From Streptacidiphilus sp. ASG 303 (lineage in GTDB: Bacteria > Actinomycetota > Actinomycetes > Streptomycetales > Streptomycetaceae), in NCBI RefSeq assembly GCF_020991365.1, contig NZ_JAJLRA010000006.1, forward strand, positions 62,001-126,000: DNA of 64,000 nucleotides. Direction: 5' to 3'. The position numbers and the translations under genes were made by a program. Under the pieces are notes generated by a model. It was not told where the DNA came from and ran no database searches. It saw only the letters and a list, made by a program, of their open reading frames with translations. Positions 43,050-51,222 of the stretch are shown here, one piece after another; position 1 is the stretch's first letter; each line of letters begins with the position of its first letter.

Positions 43050-43092
43050 GCCGTCCACCCTCCGTCCGGCACGCGGACGGCGGGTGGACGGC
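43050..43092 (-). terminator. Hairpin downstream of binding protein 2
   Basis: GCCGTCCACCC at 43050-43060 plus CCGTCCG pairs with CGGACGG and GGGTGGACGGC (43074-43092), with one mismatch. It separates the paralogue from the promoter of protein 1. Confidence 0.65.
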
Positions 43093-43142
43093 GGGCGGAC
43101 GGCCGCTCCTCGCCTCGGCCTCCGTGCCTCGGCCTCCGTGCC

Positions 43143-44054
43143 TCAGCCCCCGTTGACGACCGCGTTCTGCGCCGCTCCCGCGCTCAGGTTCCAGTCGGCC
43201 AGGATCTTGTCGTACTCGCCGCTGATGATGATCGCGTCCACCGCCTGCACCACCGCGTCGCGCAGCGCCGTGTTCTCCTTGTTCACCGCGATCCCGTACG
43301 GCGCGGGCTGCATCTGCGGCCCGACCACCTCCAGGGCGGACCCGCCGGCGACCTTCTTCGCGTTGTAGACGGCCACGGGGAAGTCGTTCATGTCGGCGAC
43401 GGCGTTGCCGGCCCGCAGCTGGGCCAGCGCCGCGTCGTCGGTGCCGAGGCGCATGACCTTCAGCGGCTTGCCCGCGGCCCGGCACGGGTCCTGCTGCCGG
43501 GTGGCGATGGTGTCCTGCGTGGTGCCCTTCTGCAGGGCGACGGTCGTGCCGCAGAGGTCGTTGAGGCCGGTGATGCCGTGCGGGTTGCCCTTGGCCGCCA
43601 GGATCGAGGTGCCCGCGATGAAGTAGTCGATGAAGTCGACGCCCGGGTTCAGCCGGTTGCCGAGCTCGTCGACGCCCTCGCGGCGCTCCTTGGTGTCCGT
43701 CATCGCGGACATCACCAGGTCGATCTGCCCGGCCTGCAGCTCGGGGATCAGCTTGTCGAAGGCGACGTTCTGGAACTCCACCCTGACCCCGAGCTTGCGG
43801 CCGACCGCCGCCGCCAGGTCGGGGTCCAGGCCGACGGCCCTGCCGTCGGCGCCCCGGGACTCCACGGGGGCGTAGCTGAGGTCCGAGCCGATCCGCAGGA
43901 CGCCCGCCTTCCGGACGCCGTCGGGCAGCTGGTCGTGCAGCGAGAGGCTCTGCTTCCCGCCGGAGCCGGACGCGCAGCCTGTCAGCAGCAGCGGGACGGC
44001 GGCGAGGACGGCGCCGGCCGCGGCGGTGCGGCGGCGTATCGGACGAGCGGTCAT
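43143..44054 (-). CDS. Amino-acid-binding lipoprotein 2 (tandem paralogue)
   Basis: The 303-residue lipoprotein has lipobox LTGC (residues 24-27) and the same family-3 layout as its neighbour: LRIGSDLSYAPVESRGADG, VGLDPDLAAAVGRKLGVRVE and IDLVMSAMTDTKERRE. Roughly half of the residues match the neighbour by eye. It has no permease of its own here, so it may deliver another ligand to the same transporter. ATG 44054 starts it. Confidence 0.92.
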   Translation of the reverse strand: MTARPIRRRTAAAGAVLAAVPLLLTGCASGSGGKQSLSLHDQLPDGVRKAGVLRIGSDLSYAPVESRGADGRAVGLDPDLAAAVGRKLGVRVEFQNVAFDKLIPELQAGQIDLVMSAMTDTKERREGVDELGNRLNPGVDFIDYFIAGTSILAAKGNPHGITGLNDLCGTTVALQKGTTQDTIATRQQDPCRAAGKPLKVMRLGTDDAALAQLRAGNAVADMNDFPVAVYNAKKVAGGSALEVVGPQMQPAPYGIAVNKENTALRDAVVQAVDAIIISGEYDKILADWNLSAGAAQNAVVNGG

Positions 44055-44225
44055 GCAGGGCCTCCAGCGGTAGCGTGGTCGCCACGGTTGCGCCCGGTCG
44101 CGGCAGGGTCGGGCCGCGGACACGGAGGAGGGCCGTCGGGCCGCACGCCGTCGTGCGGGCTGTGCGCAACCGGTGACGAAAGTGGAGTCTCCCATCCCGC
44201 TCTGCCCGACCGGTCACCCGGTGTG

Positions 44226-44243
44226 TCAAAATCGGGTAACGGG
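44226..44243 (-). promoter_or_regulatory. Conserved box before binding protein 2
   Basis: TCAAAATCGGGTAACGGG matches the box at 43029-43046 except for two bases. See that entry for the linked second element. Confidence 0.6.
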
Positions 44244-44704
44244 TGACCCCCGTAGCAGCGAGCAGGCCGCCGGACCGGGACCGGTCCGGGGTGCGCAGGA
44301 CCGGAAGTCGACGACGCAGACTCCGGATCCGAGGCACCGCATCCCTCCGCGCCCGCACGCCCGCACTGCCCCGCGGCGCCCCCTCACCGCGCCCCGCGCG
44401 CGCCGCCGCAGTGCTCCGCTTCCCCGTCCGGCAGCCCTTCCGCGCCGGCGGCCCGCCGCAGGGCACGGACCGCCGGCGGGGTGGGGACCGCGCCAGGAGG
44501 GCGAAAAGGCACAGGTGCGGTGCTTTCGTCCCCTTCGGAGCAGGGAACGGTACCGACCGGAAGCACCCCTCAAGATCACTCACACCCTCACCCCGAGGGC
44601 GCCGCCCGGCGGCCGCGCCCCCGTCCCCGGAACGCAGTGCCGCACCGGGGCACGGCGCGACCCCGCCGGACCGCGCCCTCGACGACGAAGACGAAGAGGT
44701 CATC
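44244..44704 (+). promoter_or_regulatory. Long leader upstream of malic enzyme, possibly structured
   Basis: The roughly 460 bp before malic enzyme have no convincing gene. GGTGCTT at 44519-44525 pairs with AAGCACC at 44561-44567, enclosing a TCCC/GGGA pair and the palindrome CGGTACCG. A second hairpin CGAAAAGGCAC/GTGCTTTCG overlaps it. The alternative pairings resemble a regulatory RNA, but no known riboswitch class is recognised. Confidence 0.35.
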
Positions 44705-45901
44705 GTGGCAGCGGAGATCATCCACCCCCACCCGGCGGAGGCCGGCGACCCCATCGACCCGGCCTTCGCGCTCCACCGCGGCGGCAAGATGGAGGTCCGC
44801 GCGACGGTGCCGGTGCGCGACGCGGACGACCTGTCCCTCGCCTACACCCCGGGCGTCGCCCGGGTCTGCACCGCCATCGCCGAGCAGCCGGAGCTGGTGC
44901 ACGACTACACCTGGAAGTCCTCCACGGTGGCCGTGGTCACCGACGGCACCGCCGTCCTGGGCCTGGGCGACATCGGCCCGGAGGCCTCGCTGCCCGTGAT
45001 GGAGGGCAAGGCGATCCTGTTCAAGCAGTTCGGCGGCGTGGACGCCGTCCCGCTCGCGCTGGCCTGCACCGACGTGGACGAGCTGGTGGAGACCGTCGCC
45101 CGCCTCGCCCCGTCCTTCGGCGGGATCAACCTGGAGGACATCTCCGCGCCCCGCTGCTTCGAGGTCGAGCGGCGGCTGCAGGAGCGCCTGGACATCCCCG
45201 TCTTCCACGACGACCAGCACGGCACCGCCATCGTCACCCTGGCCGCGCTGTGGAACGCCGCGAAGGTCACCGGCCGGGAGATCGGGGAGCTGCGGGCGGT
45301 GATCAGCGGCGCGGGCGCGGCCGGCGTCGCCATCGCCAAGATCCTGCTGGAGGCCGGCATCGGCGACGTCGCGGTCTGCGACCGCCGGGGCGTCGTGCAC
45401 GAGGGCCGCGACGACCTCACGCCGGTCAAGCGGATGGTCGCCGAGCTGACCAACAAGGCGCGCCTCACGGGTTCGCTGGCCGAGGCGCTGGACGGCGCCG
45501 ACGTCTTCGTCGGCGTCTCCGGCGGCACGGTCCCGGAGGAGGCGGTGGCGGCCATGGCGAAGGACTGCCTGGTCTTCGCCATGGCCAACCCGACCCCGGA
45601 GGTCCACCCGGAGGTGGCCCGCCGGCACGCCGCGGTGGTCGCCACCGGCCGCTCGGACTTCCCCAACCAGATCAACAACGTGCTGGCCTTCCCCGGCGTC
45701 TTCGCCGGCGCCCTCCAGGTGCGGGCCTCCCGGATCACCGAGGGCATGAAGCTGGCGGCGGCCAGGGCGCTGGCGGCCGTGGTCGAGGACGAGCTGTCCG
45801 CCGACCGGGTGATCCCCAGCCCGTTCGACGAGCGGGTGGCCCCTGCGGTCACCCGGGCCGTGGCCGAGGCCGCGCGGCGCGAGGGCGTCGCCCGCCGCTG
45901 A
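44705..45901 (+). CDS. NAD(P)-dependent malic enzyme
   Basis: This enzyme oxidatively decarboxylates malate to pyruvate. Motifs are [57 protein letters not shown] (metal-binding Asp), the Rossmann loop [16 protein letters not shown], and [19 protein letters not shown]. The 398-residue size is that of the short bacterial type. GTG 44705 has AAGAGG six bases upstream; longer upstream readings lack homology. It supplies pyruvate and reducing power, and may be used with amino-acid uptake encoded next door. Confidence 0.94.
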   Translation: MAAEIIHPHPAEAGDPIDPAFALHRGGKMEVRATVPVRDADDLSLAYTPGVARVCTAIAEQPELVHDYTWKSSTVAVVTDGTAVLGLGDIGPEASLPVMEGKAILFKQFGGVDAVPLALACTDVDELVETVARLAPSFGGINLEDISAPRCFEVERRLQERLDIPVFHDDQHGTAIVTLAALWNAAKVTGREIGELRAVISGAGAAGVAIAKILLEAGIGDVAVCDRRGVVHEGRDDLTPVKRMVAELTNKARLTGSLAEALDGADVFVGVSGGTVPEEAVAAMAKDCLVFAMANPTPEVHPEVARRHAAVVATGRSDFPNQINNVLAFPGVFAGALQVRASRITEGMKLAAARALAAVVEDELSADRVIPSPFDERVAPAVTRAVAEAARREGVARR

Positions 45902-46089
45902 CGGCCGCGGGGCGGGCGGCTGCGGGCCGCCGCGGGCCGACGCGGGCCGTGCGGGCCGTGCGGGCGGTCCCCGCGGCAGGCGCGGACGCGGCGTCCGGCG
46001 GTCCGGACGGCCGGGGCGGGGGACCCGCGCGGTGGAACTCACACCGCGGCGTTGTTCCCCGCCCCCGCCGCCGCCGCTAGGGTCCGACC

Positions 46090-47052
46090 ATGTTCGCTGC
46101 CTATGCCGCACGTATCAGTCCTGACGACCCGTTGAGCGGTCTGGAGCTGGGGGAGCGCCCGGAGCCCGAGGCCCGGCCCGGCTGGAGCACGGTCACGGTC
46201 AAGGCCGCCACGCTCAACCACCACGACCTCTGGTCGCTGCGCGGGGTGGGGCTCCCCGAGGAGCGGCTGCCGATGATCCTGGGCTGCGACGCGGCCGGTG
46301 TGGACGAGCACGGCAACGAGGTCGTCCTGCACTCGGTGATCGGGCAGACCGGGCACGGCGTCGGCCCGGACGAGCGGATCTCCATCCTCACCGAGCGCTA
46401 CCAGGGCACCTTCGCCGAGAAGGTCTCGGTGCCCACCTGGAACCTGCTCCCCAAGCCGGCCGGGCTCTCCTTCGAGGAGGCCGCCTGCCTGCCCACCGCC
46501 TGGCTCACGGCCTACCGGATGCTCTTCACCAAGGCCGGGGTGAAGCCCGGCGACACCGTCCTGGTCCAGGGCGCCGGGGGCGGGGTGGCGACCGCCCTGA
46601 TCGTGCTCGGCAAGGCGGCCGGCCTGCGGGTCTGGGCCACCAGCCGGGACGAGGCCAAACGGGCGCGGGCGGTGGAGCTCGGCGCCGACGACGCCTTCCC
46701 CGCCGGTGCCCGGCTGCCGGAGCGCGTGGACGCGGTCATGGAGACGGTCGGCGCCGCGACCTGGTCCCACTCGGTGAAGTCGCTGCGCCCCGGCGGCACC
46801 ATCGTCATCTCCGGGGCCACCTCGGGCCCCAACCCGCCGAGCGCCGAGCTCACCCGCATCTTCTTCCTGGAGCTGCGGGTCGTCGGCTCCACCATGGGCA
46901 CCAAGGAGGAGCTCGCCGGCCTGCTGTCGCTCTGCGCCAACGCGGGGGTGCGGCCGGTGGTCGACACCGTCCTGCCGCTGGCCGAGGCCCGGGAGGGCTT
47001 CGCCCGGCTGGCGAAGGGCGACGTCTTCGGCAAGATCGTGCTCACCCCCTGA
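46090..47052 (+). CDS. Zinc-type medium-chain dehydrogenase/reductase (quinone-oxidoreductase-like)
   Basis: The 320-residue protein has an N-terminal GroES-like domain (VKAATLNHHDLWSLRGVGLP, LGCDAAGVDEHG) and a Rossmann domain with VLVQGAGGGVATALIVLGKA. Usual catalytic Cys/His zinc ligands of alcohol dehydrogenases are not all present, so it resembles quinone-oxidoreductase-type members. NADPH is the probable cofactor and the substrate is unknown. Confidence 0.88.
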   Translation: MFAAYAARISPDDPLSGLELGERPEPEARPGWSTVTVKAATLNHHDLWSLRGVGLPEERLPMILGCDAAGVDEHGNEVVLHSVIGQTGHGVGPDERISILTERYQGTFAEKVSVPTWNLLPKPAGLSFEEAACLPTAWLTAYRMLFTKAGVKPGDTVLVQGAGGGVATALIVLGKAAGLRVWATSRDEAKRARAVELGADDAFPAGARLPERVDAVMETVGAATWSHSVKSLRPGGTIVISGATSGPNPPSAELTRIFFLELRVVGSTMGTKEELAGLLSLCANAGVRPVVDTVLPLAEAREGFARLAKGDVFGKIVLTP

Positions 47053-47176
47053 CCCTCCGGACCCCCCTGATCCCCCGGACCGCCTGACCCCCCGGACCGC
47101 CGTGCCCCGGCCTCCGGACGCGCCGCGGCGGGGGCGGCCGCCGCCGCCCCCGCCGCTCCCCCGCCGGTCGCGGCCC

Positions 47177-48223
47177 TCAGGGCCGCAGCAGCCGCTCCGC
47201 GGCCTCCGCCAGCACCGCGCCGGACCGCGCCAGCTGCTCCGCCCCCACCCCGCGGTCCCGCGCGGCGTCCCGGACCACGTCGCGGAACCGGTCCAGCAGC
47301 CGCTCCAGTTCCCGCACCGGGTCGCCGGCGGGATCCGTACGGGCCCAGTCGGGCAGCCCGGCGGCCGCCTCGGGGGCGTCCCCGGCCGCCGTCGCCGTCC
47401 CCGCCGGTCCCGTGGCCGGGTCCGCCTCGGACGCCTCCGGCCGCGGCGCCCGGGCCGGACCGGACCGCCACCCGCCCCACCGCCCCGGGTCGGCCAGGTC
47501 GGCCAGCCCCTTGGTGAGCTCGGCCAGGCCCTCGCCGAGGCCGGTCGGCCAGTCGCCGCGGGCGGCGTGCTCCCGCACCTGCTGCTCCACCCGCTGCTGC
47601 AGCCGCCGCGCCTCGGCCCGCGCGGCCGCCCCGGCCGCCTGGGCGTTCTCGCGGGCCCGCCGGACCTCCTCCTGGGCCTGCCGCAGCTGCTCCTTCGCCT
47701 GCCTGGCCTGCTCCTTGGCCTGGCGTGCCTGCTCCTTGGTCTGCTTCGCCTGCTCCCTGGCCTGGACGCGGTACCGGGCGTACTCCTCCCCGCCGCGCCG
47801 GACCCCCGTGAGGCCCTCCCCGCCTGCGCCGCCGCGCCGCGCCTCCTGCGCCGCCCGGCGCACCTCCTCGCGCAGGTCCTCCGCGGAGTCCCGGACGTCC
47901 TCCCGGATCGCCTCGGCGAGCTGGGCGACCGAGTCGCGGATCTCCACCTCCAGCTCGGCCAGCTCGTCCTGGCGGGACGCCAGCTCGGCACGGCCCGCGT
48001 CCGTGATCCGGTAGACCTTGCGGCCGCCCTCGGTGCTGTGGGTGACCAGGCCCTCCTTCTCCAGCTTGGCCAGGCGGGGGTAGACGGTGCCCGCGGAGGG
48101 CGCGTACAGGCCGTGGAAGCGCTCCTCCAGCAGCCGGATCACCTCGTAGCCGTGGCGCGGCGCCTCCTCCAGCAGCTTCAGCAGGTAGAGCCGCAGGCGC
48201 CCGTGGGCGAAGACCGGGGTCAC
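47177..48223 (-). CDS. PadR-type regulator with a long coiled-coil tail
   Basis: Residues about 1-85 are the PadR winged helix (LRLYLLKLLEEAPRHGYEVI, APSAGTVYPRLAKLEKEGLV, GRKVYRITDAGRAEL). The remaining 260 residues contain Lys/Glu/Gln/Ala heptads (EQAKQTKEQARQAKEQARQA) and a Leu-rich end (VRELERLLDRFRDVV), far longer than a normal PadR tail. GTG 48223 overlaps the stop of the preceding gene (GTGA), so it is the second gene of a two-gene operon. Two palindromes before the operon are probable binding sites. Confidence 0.88.
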   Translation of the reverse strand: MTPVFAHGRLRLYLLKLLEEAPRHGYEVIRLLEERFHGLYAPSAGTVYPRLAKLEKEGLVTHSTEGGRKVYRITDAGRAELASRQDELAELEVEIRDSVAQLAEAIREDVRDSAEDLREEVRRAAQEARRGGAGGEGLTGVRRGGEEYARYRVQAREQAKQTKEQARQAKEQARQAKEQLRQAQEEVRRARENAQAAGAAARAEARRLQQRVEQQVREHAARGDWPTGLGEGLAELTKGLADLADPGRWGGWRSGPARAPRPEASEADPATGPAGTATAAGDAPEAAAGLPDWARTDPAGDPVRELERLLDRFRDVVRDAARDRGVGAEQLARSGAVLAEAAERLLRP

Positions 48224-49140
48224 GCGGCGCCCCCGTCCCGGTCGGAGAGCCGCTTGGAGAGGTCGGGCCGCCCTGCCGGGCCGGGTGCGCCGTCCTCCCC
48301 GGGGCCGGGCGCCGGCGGCCGCCGCAGCAGCGCCACCGACCCGGAGACCGTGGTCACCTGCAGCCTGCCGGTGCCGGCGCCGAGCCGGCCGGAGAGGCGC
48401 CGGGCGCCCCAGGTGCCGCCCATCCGCAGCTCGTCGAAGGCGCTGGACATCTCGCCGCTGGTGGACCCGGCGTCCACGCGCGTGTCCGCAGGGTGCGGCA
48501 TCCGGACGGCCACCTCGCCGGAGACGGTGTTGAGGCGCACGTCGGCCGGCCCGCGGCCGTCCAGGTCGACGGTCATGGAGCCGCTCACCGAGTGGGCGTG
48601 CAGCCGCGGGCCCGAGGCCTCGACCACGGTGAGCTCCCCGGAGACGGTCTGCACCTTCAGGTCGCCGGAGACGGCCTGGGCCTCGACGCTGCCGGAGACC
48701 GACTGGGCCTCCACCGGCCCGGACACCCGCACCAGCGTGGTGTCGCCACCGGCGCCGCGGACGGCGACCGGTCCGGCGATGCCGGAGACGACCACGTCGG
48801 CGCCGACGCTGACCAGCTCCACCCGGGCCGCGGCCGGGACGGCCAGCGAGACCACGGCGTGCCGCCTGCGGCGCCAGGAGTCGACGAGGGAGGCGATGCC
48901 CTTGAGGGAGAAGTGCTGCGAGGAGAACTCCCACCGGGTGAGCTCCTCGTAGGCGACGGTGAGCGTCCCGCCCTCGTGGGTCACCACGAGCGGTGGCCCG
49001 TCGAGCTCGGACACCTCCAGGCGGGCGGGCCCGTCGCCGGCCACCACGTGGACGGCGCCCGAGACGGTGCGCACCCGCAGGACGTCCACCGGTTCGTCGA
49101 AGGTGATCCGCTCCGGCCCGTTCACGGTCCACTGCGGCAT
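48220..49140 (-). CDS. DUF4097 beta-helix protein
   Basis: The 306-residue protein shows the repeated V-S-G turn pattern of DUF4097 (RVSGPVEAQSVSGSVEAQAV, LKVQTVSGELTVVEASG, LNTVSGEVAVRMPHP), predicted to form a beta-solenoid. No signal peptide is seen. In actinobacteria and firmicutes it is often encoded with a PadR regulator, as here, and both may respond to envelope stress. ATG 49140 follows GGGAGGGAC. Confidence 0.88.
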   Translation of the reverse strand: MPQWTVNGPERITFDEPVDVLRVRTVSGAVHVVAGDGPARLEVSELDGPPLVVTHEGGTLTVAYEELTRWEFSSQHFSLKGIASLVDSWRRRRHAVVSLAVPAAARVELVSVGADVVVSGIAGPVAVRGAGGDTTLVRVSGPVEAQSVSGSVEAQAVSGDLKVQTVSGELTVVEASGPRLHAHSVSGSMTVDLDGRGPADVRLNTVSGEVAVRMPHPADTRVDAGSTSGEMSSAFDELRMGGTWGARRLSGRLGAGTGRLQVTTVSGSVALLRRPPAPGPGEDGAPGPAGRPDLSKRLSDRDGGAA

Positions 49141-49163
49141 GGCTGTCCCTCCCGTTCGGATGT

Positions 49164-49204
49164 GCGACATATCGCGTCGCCCGTCAACAACACGATATAT
49201 CGCG
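49164..49204 (-). promoter_or_regulatory. Two ATATCGCG-type palindromes, probable PadR operators
   Basis: GCGACATATCGCG (49164-49176) and CACGATATATCGCG (49191-49204) share the core ATATCGCG, and the second contains the perfect palindrome CGATATATCG. They lie 25-65 bp upstream of the DUF4097-padR operon. The high A/T content in this GC-rich genome makes them conspicuous. Confidence 0.65.
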
Positions 49205-49309
49205 TCCTGTGGAAGTCAAGGGCCGGTCCGCACCGGCACCGAACCCGGGCCGCCGCGGGCGGCGTATCCCGGGCACGGGACGACGGCCACGTCGCAGGGA
49301 GAAGGACCC

Positions 49310-50746
49310 ATGAGCCACGCCAAGCAGCGCAACACCCGGAGGATCGGCGTCCTCGCGACCGTCGGCGGCCTGGTCGCCGCCGGGGTCGCCGTGTCGGCCT
49401 TCGCCGACGAGGGCACCGGCGCACCCCCGGCGGGCGCCCCCGCGGCGGCCGTCGGCGCCCCCGCGCAGGACCCGGCCTCCCTGGCCCGCACCCTCGTCGC
49501 GCAGCTGGGCCGCGCCCGCAGCGCCGGGGCCTGGATCGGCGCCGACGGCAGGCCGGTCGTCGCGGTCACCGGACCCGGGGCGGCCGACGCCGTGCGCGCC
49601 GCCGGGGCCGTCCCGAGGACGGTGGCCCGCAGCGGCGACCAGCTCGACGCGGCCGTCTCCGCGCTGCGCTCCGCGCCCCGGGTGCCCGGTACCGCGTGGT
49701 CGGTGGACCCGGTCTCCAACCAGGTCGTGGTCCTGGCCGACCGGACCGTCTCCGCCGCCGACTGGCAGCGGCTCTCCGGCACGGCGGGGCGGCTCGGCGG
49801 AGCCGTGCGGATGCGGCGCACCCGGGGCGCCCTCACCACCCGGCTCGCCGGGGGCGACCCGGTCTTCACGGGCAACGCCCGCTGCTCGGCCGGGTTCAAC
49901 GTGACCGACGGGCGGCAGGGCTTCGTCCTCACCGCCGGCCACTGCGGGCCGGTCGGCACGCCCTGGGCCGCCGACGCGGCCGGGACCCGGCCGATCGGCG
50001 CCACCGTGAAGGACACCTTCCCGGGGAACGGGGACTTCTCGCTCATCCAGGTCCAGGGCGGGGGAGTGGACCAGCCCGGTGCCGTCGACCTCGGCAACGG
50101 CTCCCTGCAGCCCGTCACCCGGGCCGCCGAGGCCGTGGTCGGCGAGCAGGTCACCCGCAGCGGCTCCACCACCGGCGTGCACAGCGGCCGTGTCACGGCG
50201 CTGGACGCCACCGTCAACTACCCCGAGGGCACGGTCACGGGCCTGATCCAGACCGACGTCTGCGCCGAGCCCGGCGACAGCGGCGGCCCGCTCTTCGACC
50301 AGGACGCGGCGGTCGGGCTCACCTCGGGCGGCGACGGCGACTGCACGGCCGGCGGCACCACCTTCTTCCAGCCGGTGACCACCGCGCTCCAGGCCCTGGG
50401 CGTGCAGATACCCGTCGGCGGGGCCGCCGCGCAGGGGCAGGGCGCCCGGGGCGAGGCAGTCCCCGGCCAGGACGTGCAGGGGCAGGACGTGCAGGGGCAG
50501 GGCGGCCAGGCCGACGGGGGGCAGGCCCAGGACGGTCTCCAGCAGGACGGTCTCCAGCAGGGCGGGGCCCCGCAGGGGCAGGGCGCCCGGGACCAAGGGA
50601 ACCAGGGCCAGGGGAACCAGGGCCAGGCGGGCCAGGGCCGGTCAGGTCAGGACGGCGGGCACGGGAAGGACGGGCGCAACGTCAACGTGAGCGTCAACGT
50701 CATCGGCGGACTGCTGGGCGGCCTCCTGGGCGGCGGCCACCGCTGA
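49310..50746 (+). CDS. Secreted streptogrisin-like serine protease with a Gln/Gly-rich tail
   Basis: The 478-residue preproprotease has a signal peptide (residues about 12-32), a propeptide resembling alpha-lytic protease prodomains (about 45-180) and a chymotrypsin-fold domain. The catalytic triad is visible: His in VLTAGHCGP, Asp in NGDFSLIQV and Ser in EPGDSGGPLF. Disulphide cysteines (ARCSAG, TAGHCG) are present. A tail of about 115 residues consists of Gln/Gly/Asp repeats (GQDVQGQ) and ends with VNVSVNVIGGLLGGLLGGG, which is unusual for this family. ATG 49310 follows AGGGAGAAGG. Confidence 0.92.
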   Translation: MSHAKQRNTRRIGVLATVGGLVAAGVAVSAFADEGTGAPPAGAPAAAVGAPAQDPASLARTLVAQLGRARSAGAWIGADGRPVVAVTGPGAADAVRAAGAVPRTVARSGDQLDAAVSALRSAPRVPGTAWSVDPVSNQVVVLADRTVSAADWQRLSGTAGRLGGAVRMRRTRGALTTRLAGGDPVFTGNARCSAGFNVTDGRQGFVLTAGHCGPVGTPWAADAAGTRPIGATVKDTFPGNGDFSLIQVQGGGVDQPGAVDLGNGSLQPVTRAAEAVVGEQVTRSGSTTGVHSGRVTALDATVNYPEGTVTGLIQTDVCAEPGDSGGPLFDQDAAVGLTSGGDGDCTAGGTTFFQPVTTALQALGVQIPVGGAAAQGQGARGEAVPGQDVQGQDVQGQGGQADGGQAQDGLQQDGLQQGGAPQGQGARDQGNQGQGNQGQAGQGRSGQDGGHGKDGRNVNVSVNVIGGLLGGLLGGGHR

Positions 50747-50836
50747 CCCGCCGGCCCCCGCCGGGGGCGCCGCCGGAACGCCGGCCGCCCGCGGCCCGGG
50801 CCCCTCGGGGCCGGTCCGCGGGCGGCCGCGCCGGTG

Positions 50837-51016
50837 TCAGTCCTCGTCCTCGTCGTCCAGCCGGGCCAGCCAGGTGGCCAGCCGCTCGACGGGGACCTCG
50901 AACTCCGGGTTGAGGTCGACGAACTCGCGCAGGCGCTCGGAGAGCCACTCGAAGGTGACCTCCTCGTCGCCGCGCCGGCTCTCCAGCTCCTCGATCCCGC
51001 GGTCGGTGAAGTACAC
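50837..51016 (-). CDS. DUF6104 small acidic protein
   Basis: The 59-residue protein starts at GTG 51016 (GGAG six bases upstream) and reads VYFTDRGIEELESRRGDEEV then FEWLSERLREFVDLNPEFEV, ending in DDEDED. From memory this is a conserved Streptomyces family (DUF6104). Function is unknown. It lies downstream of kgd on the same strand but behind a perfect hairpin. Confidence 0.85.
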   Translation of the reverse strand: MYFTDRGIEELESRRGDEEVTFEWLSERLREFVDLNPEFEVPVERLATWLARLDDEDED

Positions 51017-51082
51017 GCTCTGCTCCGGACGGACGGTCGTTGTGCGCTCTGGACTCCGGCCAGGATAGTCCGGCCGCGGAGA

Positions 51083-51130
51083 AGCCCCGGGCCCGGCCGC
51101 CGCACCGCTGCGTTGGCCGGGCCCGGGGCT
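51083..51130 (-). terminator. Perfect 16-bp hairpin after kgd
   Basis: Arms at 51083-51098 and 51115-51130 (AGCCCCGGGCCCGGCC and its complement) with a 16-base loop, about 90 bases after the kgd stop. Confidence 0.85.
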
Positions 51131-51222
51131 GCTGTCCGCCGTGCGGCCGGGGTCCCGTGGCGCCGGGCCCCGCGGTGCCGCGGCCTTCCGGCCGGCGGCG
51201 GGCGGGGGCCCGGCGTGCGGGG

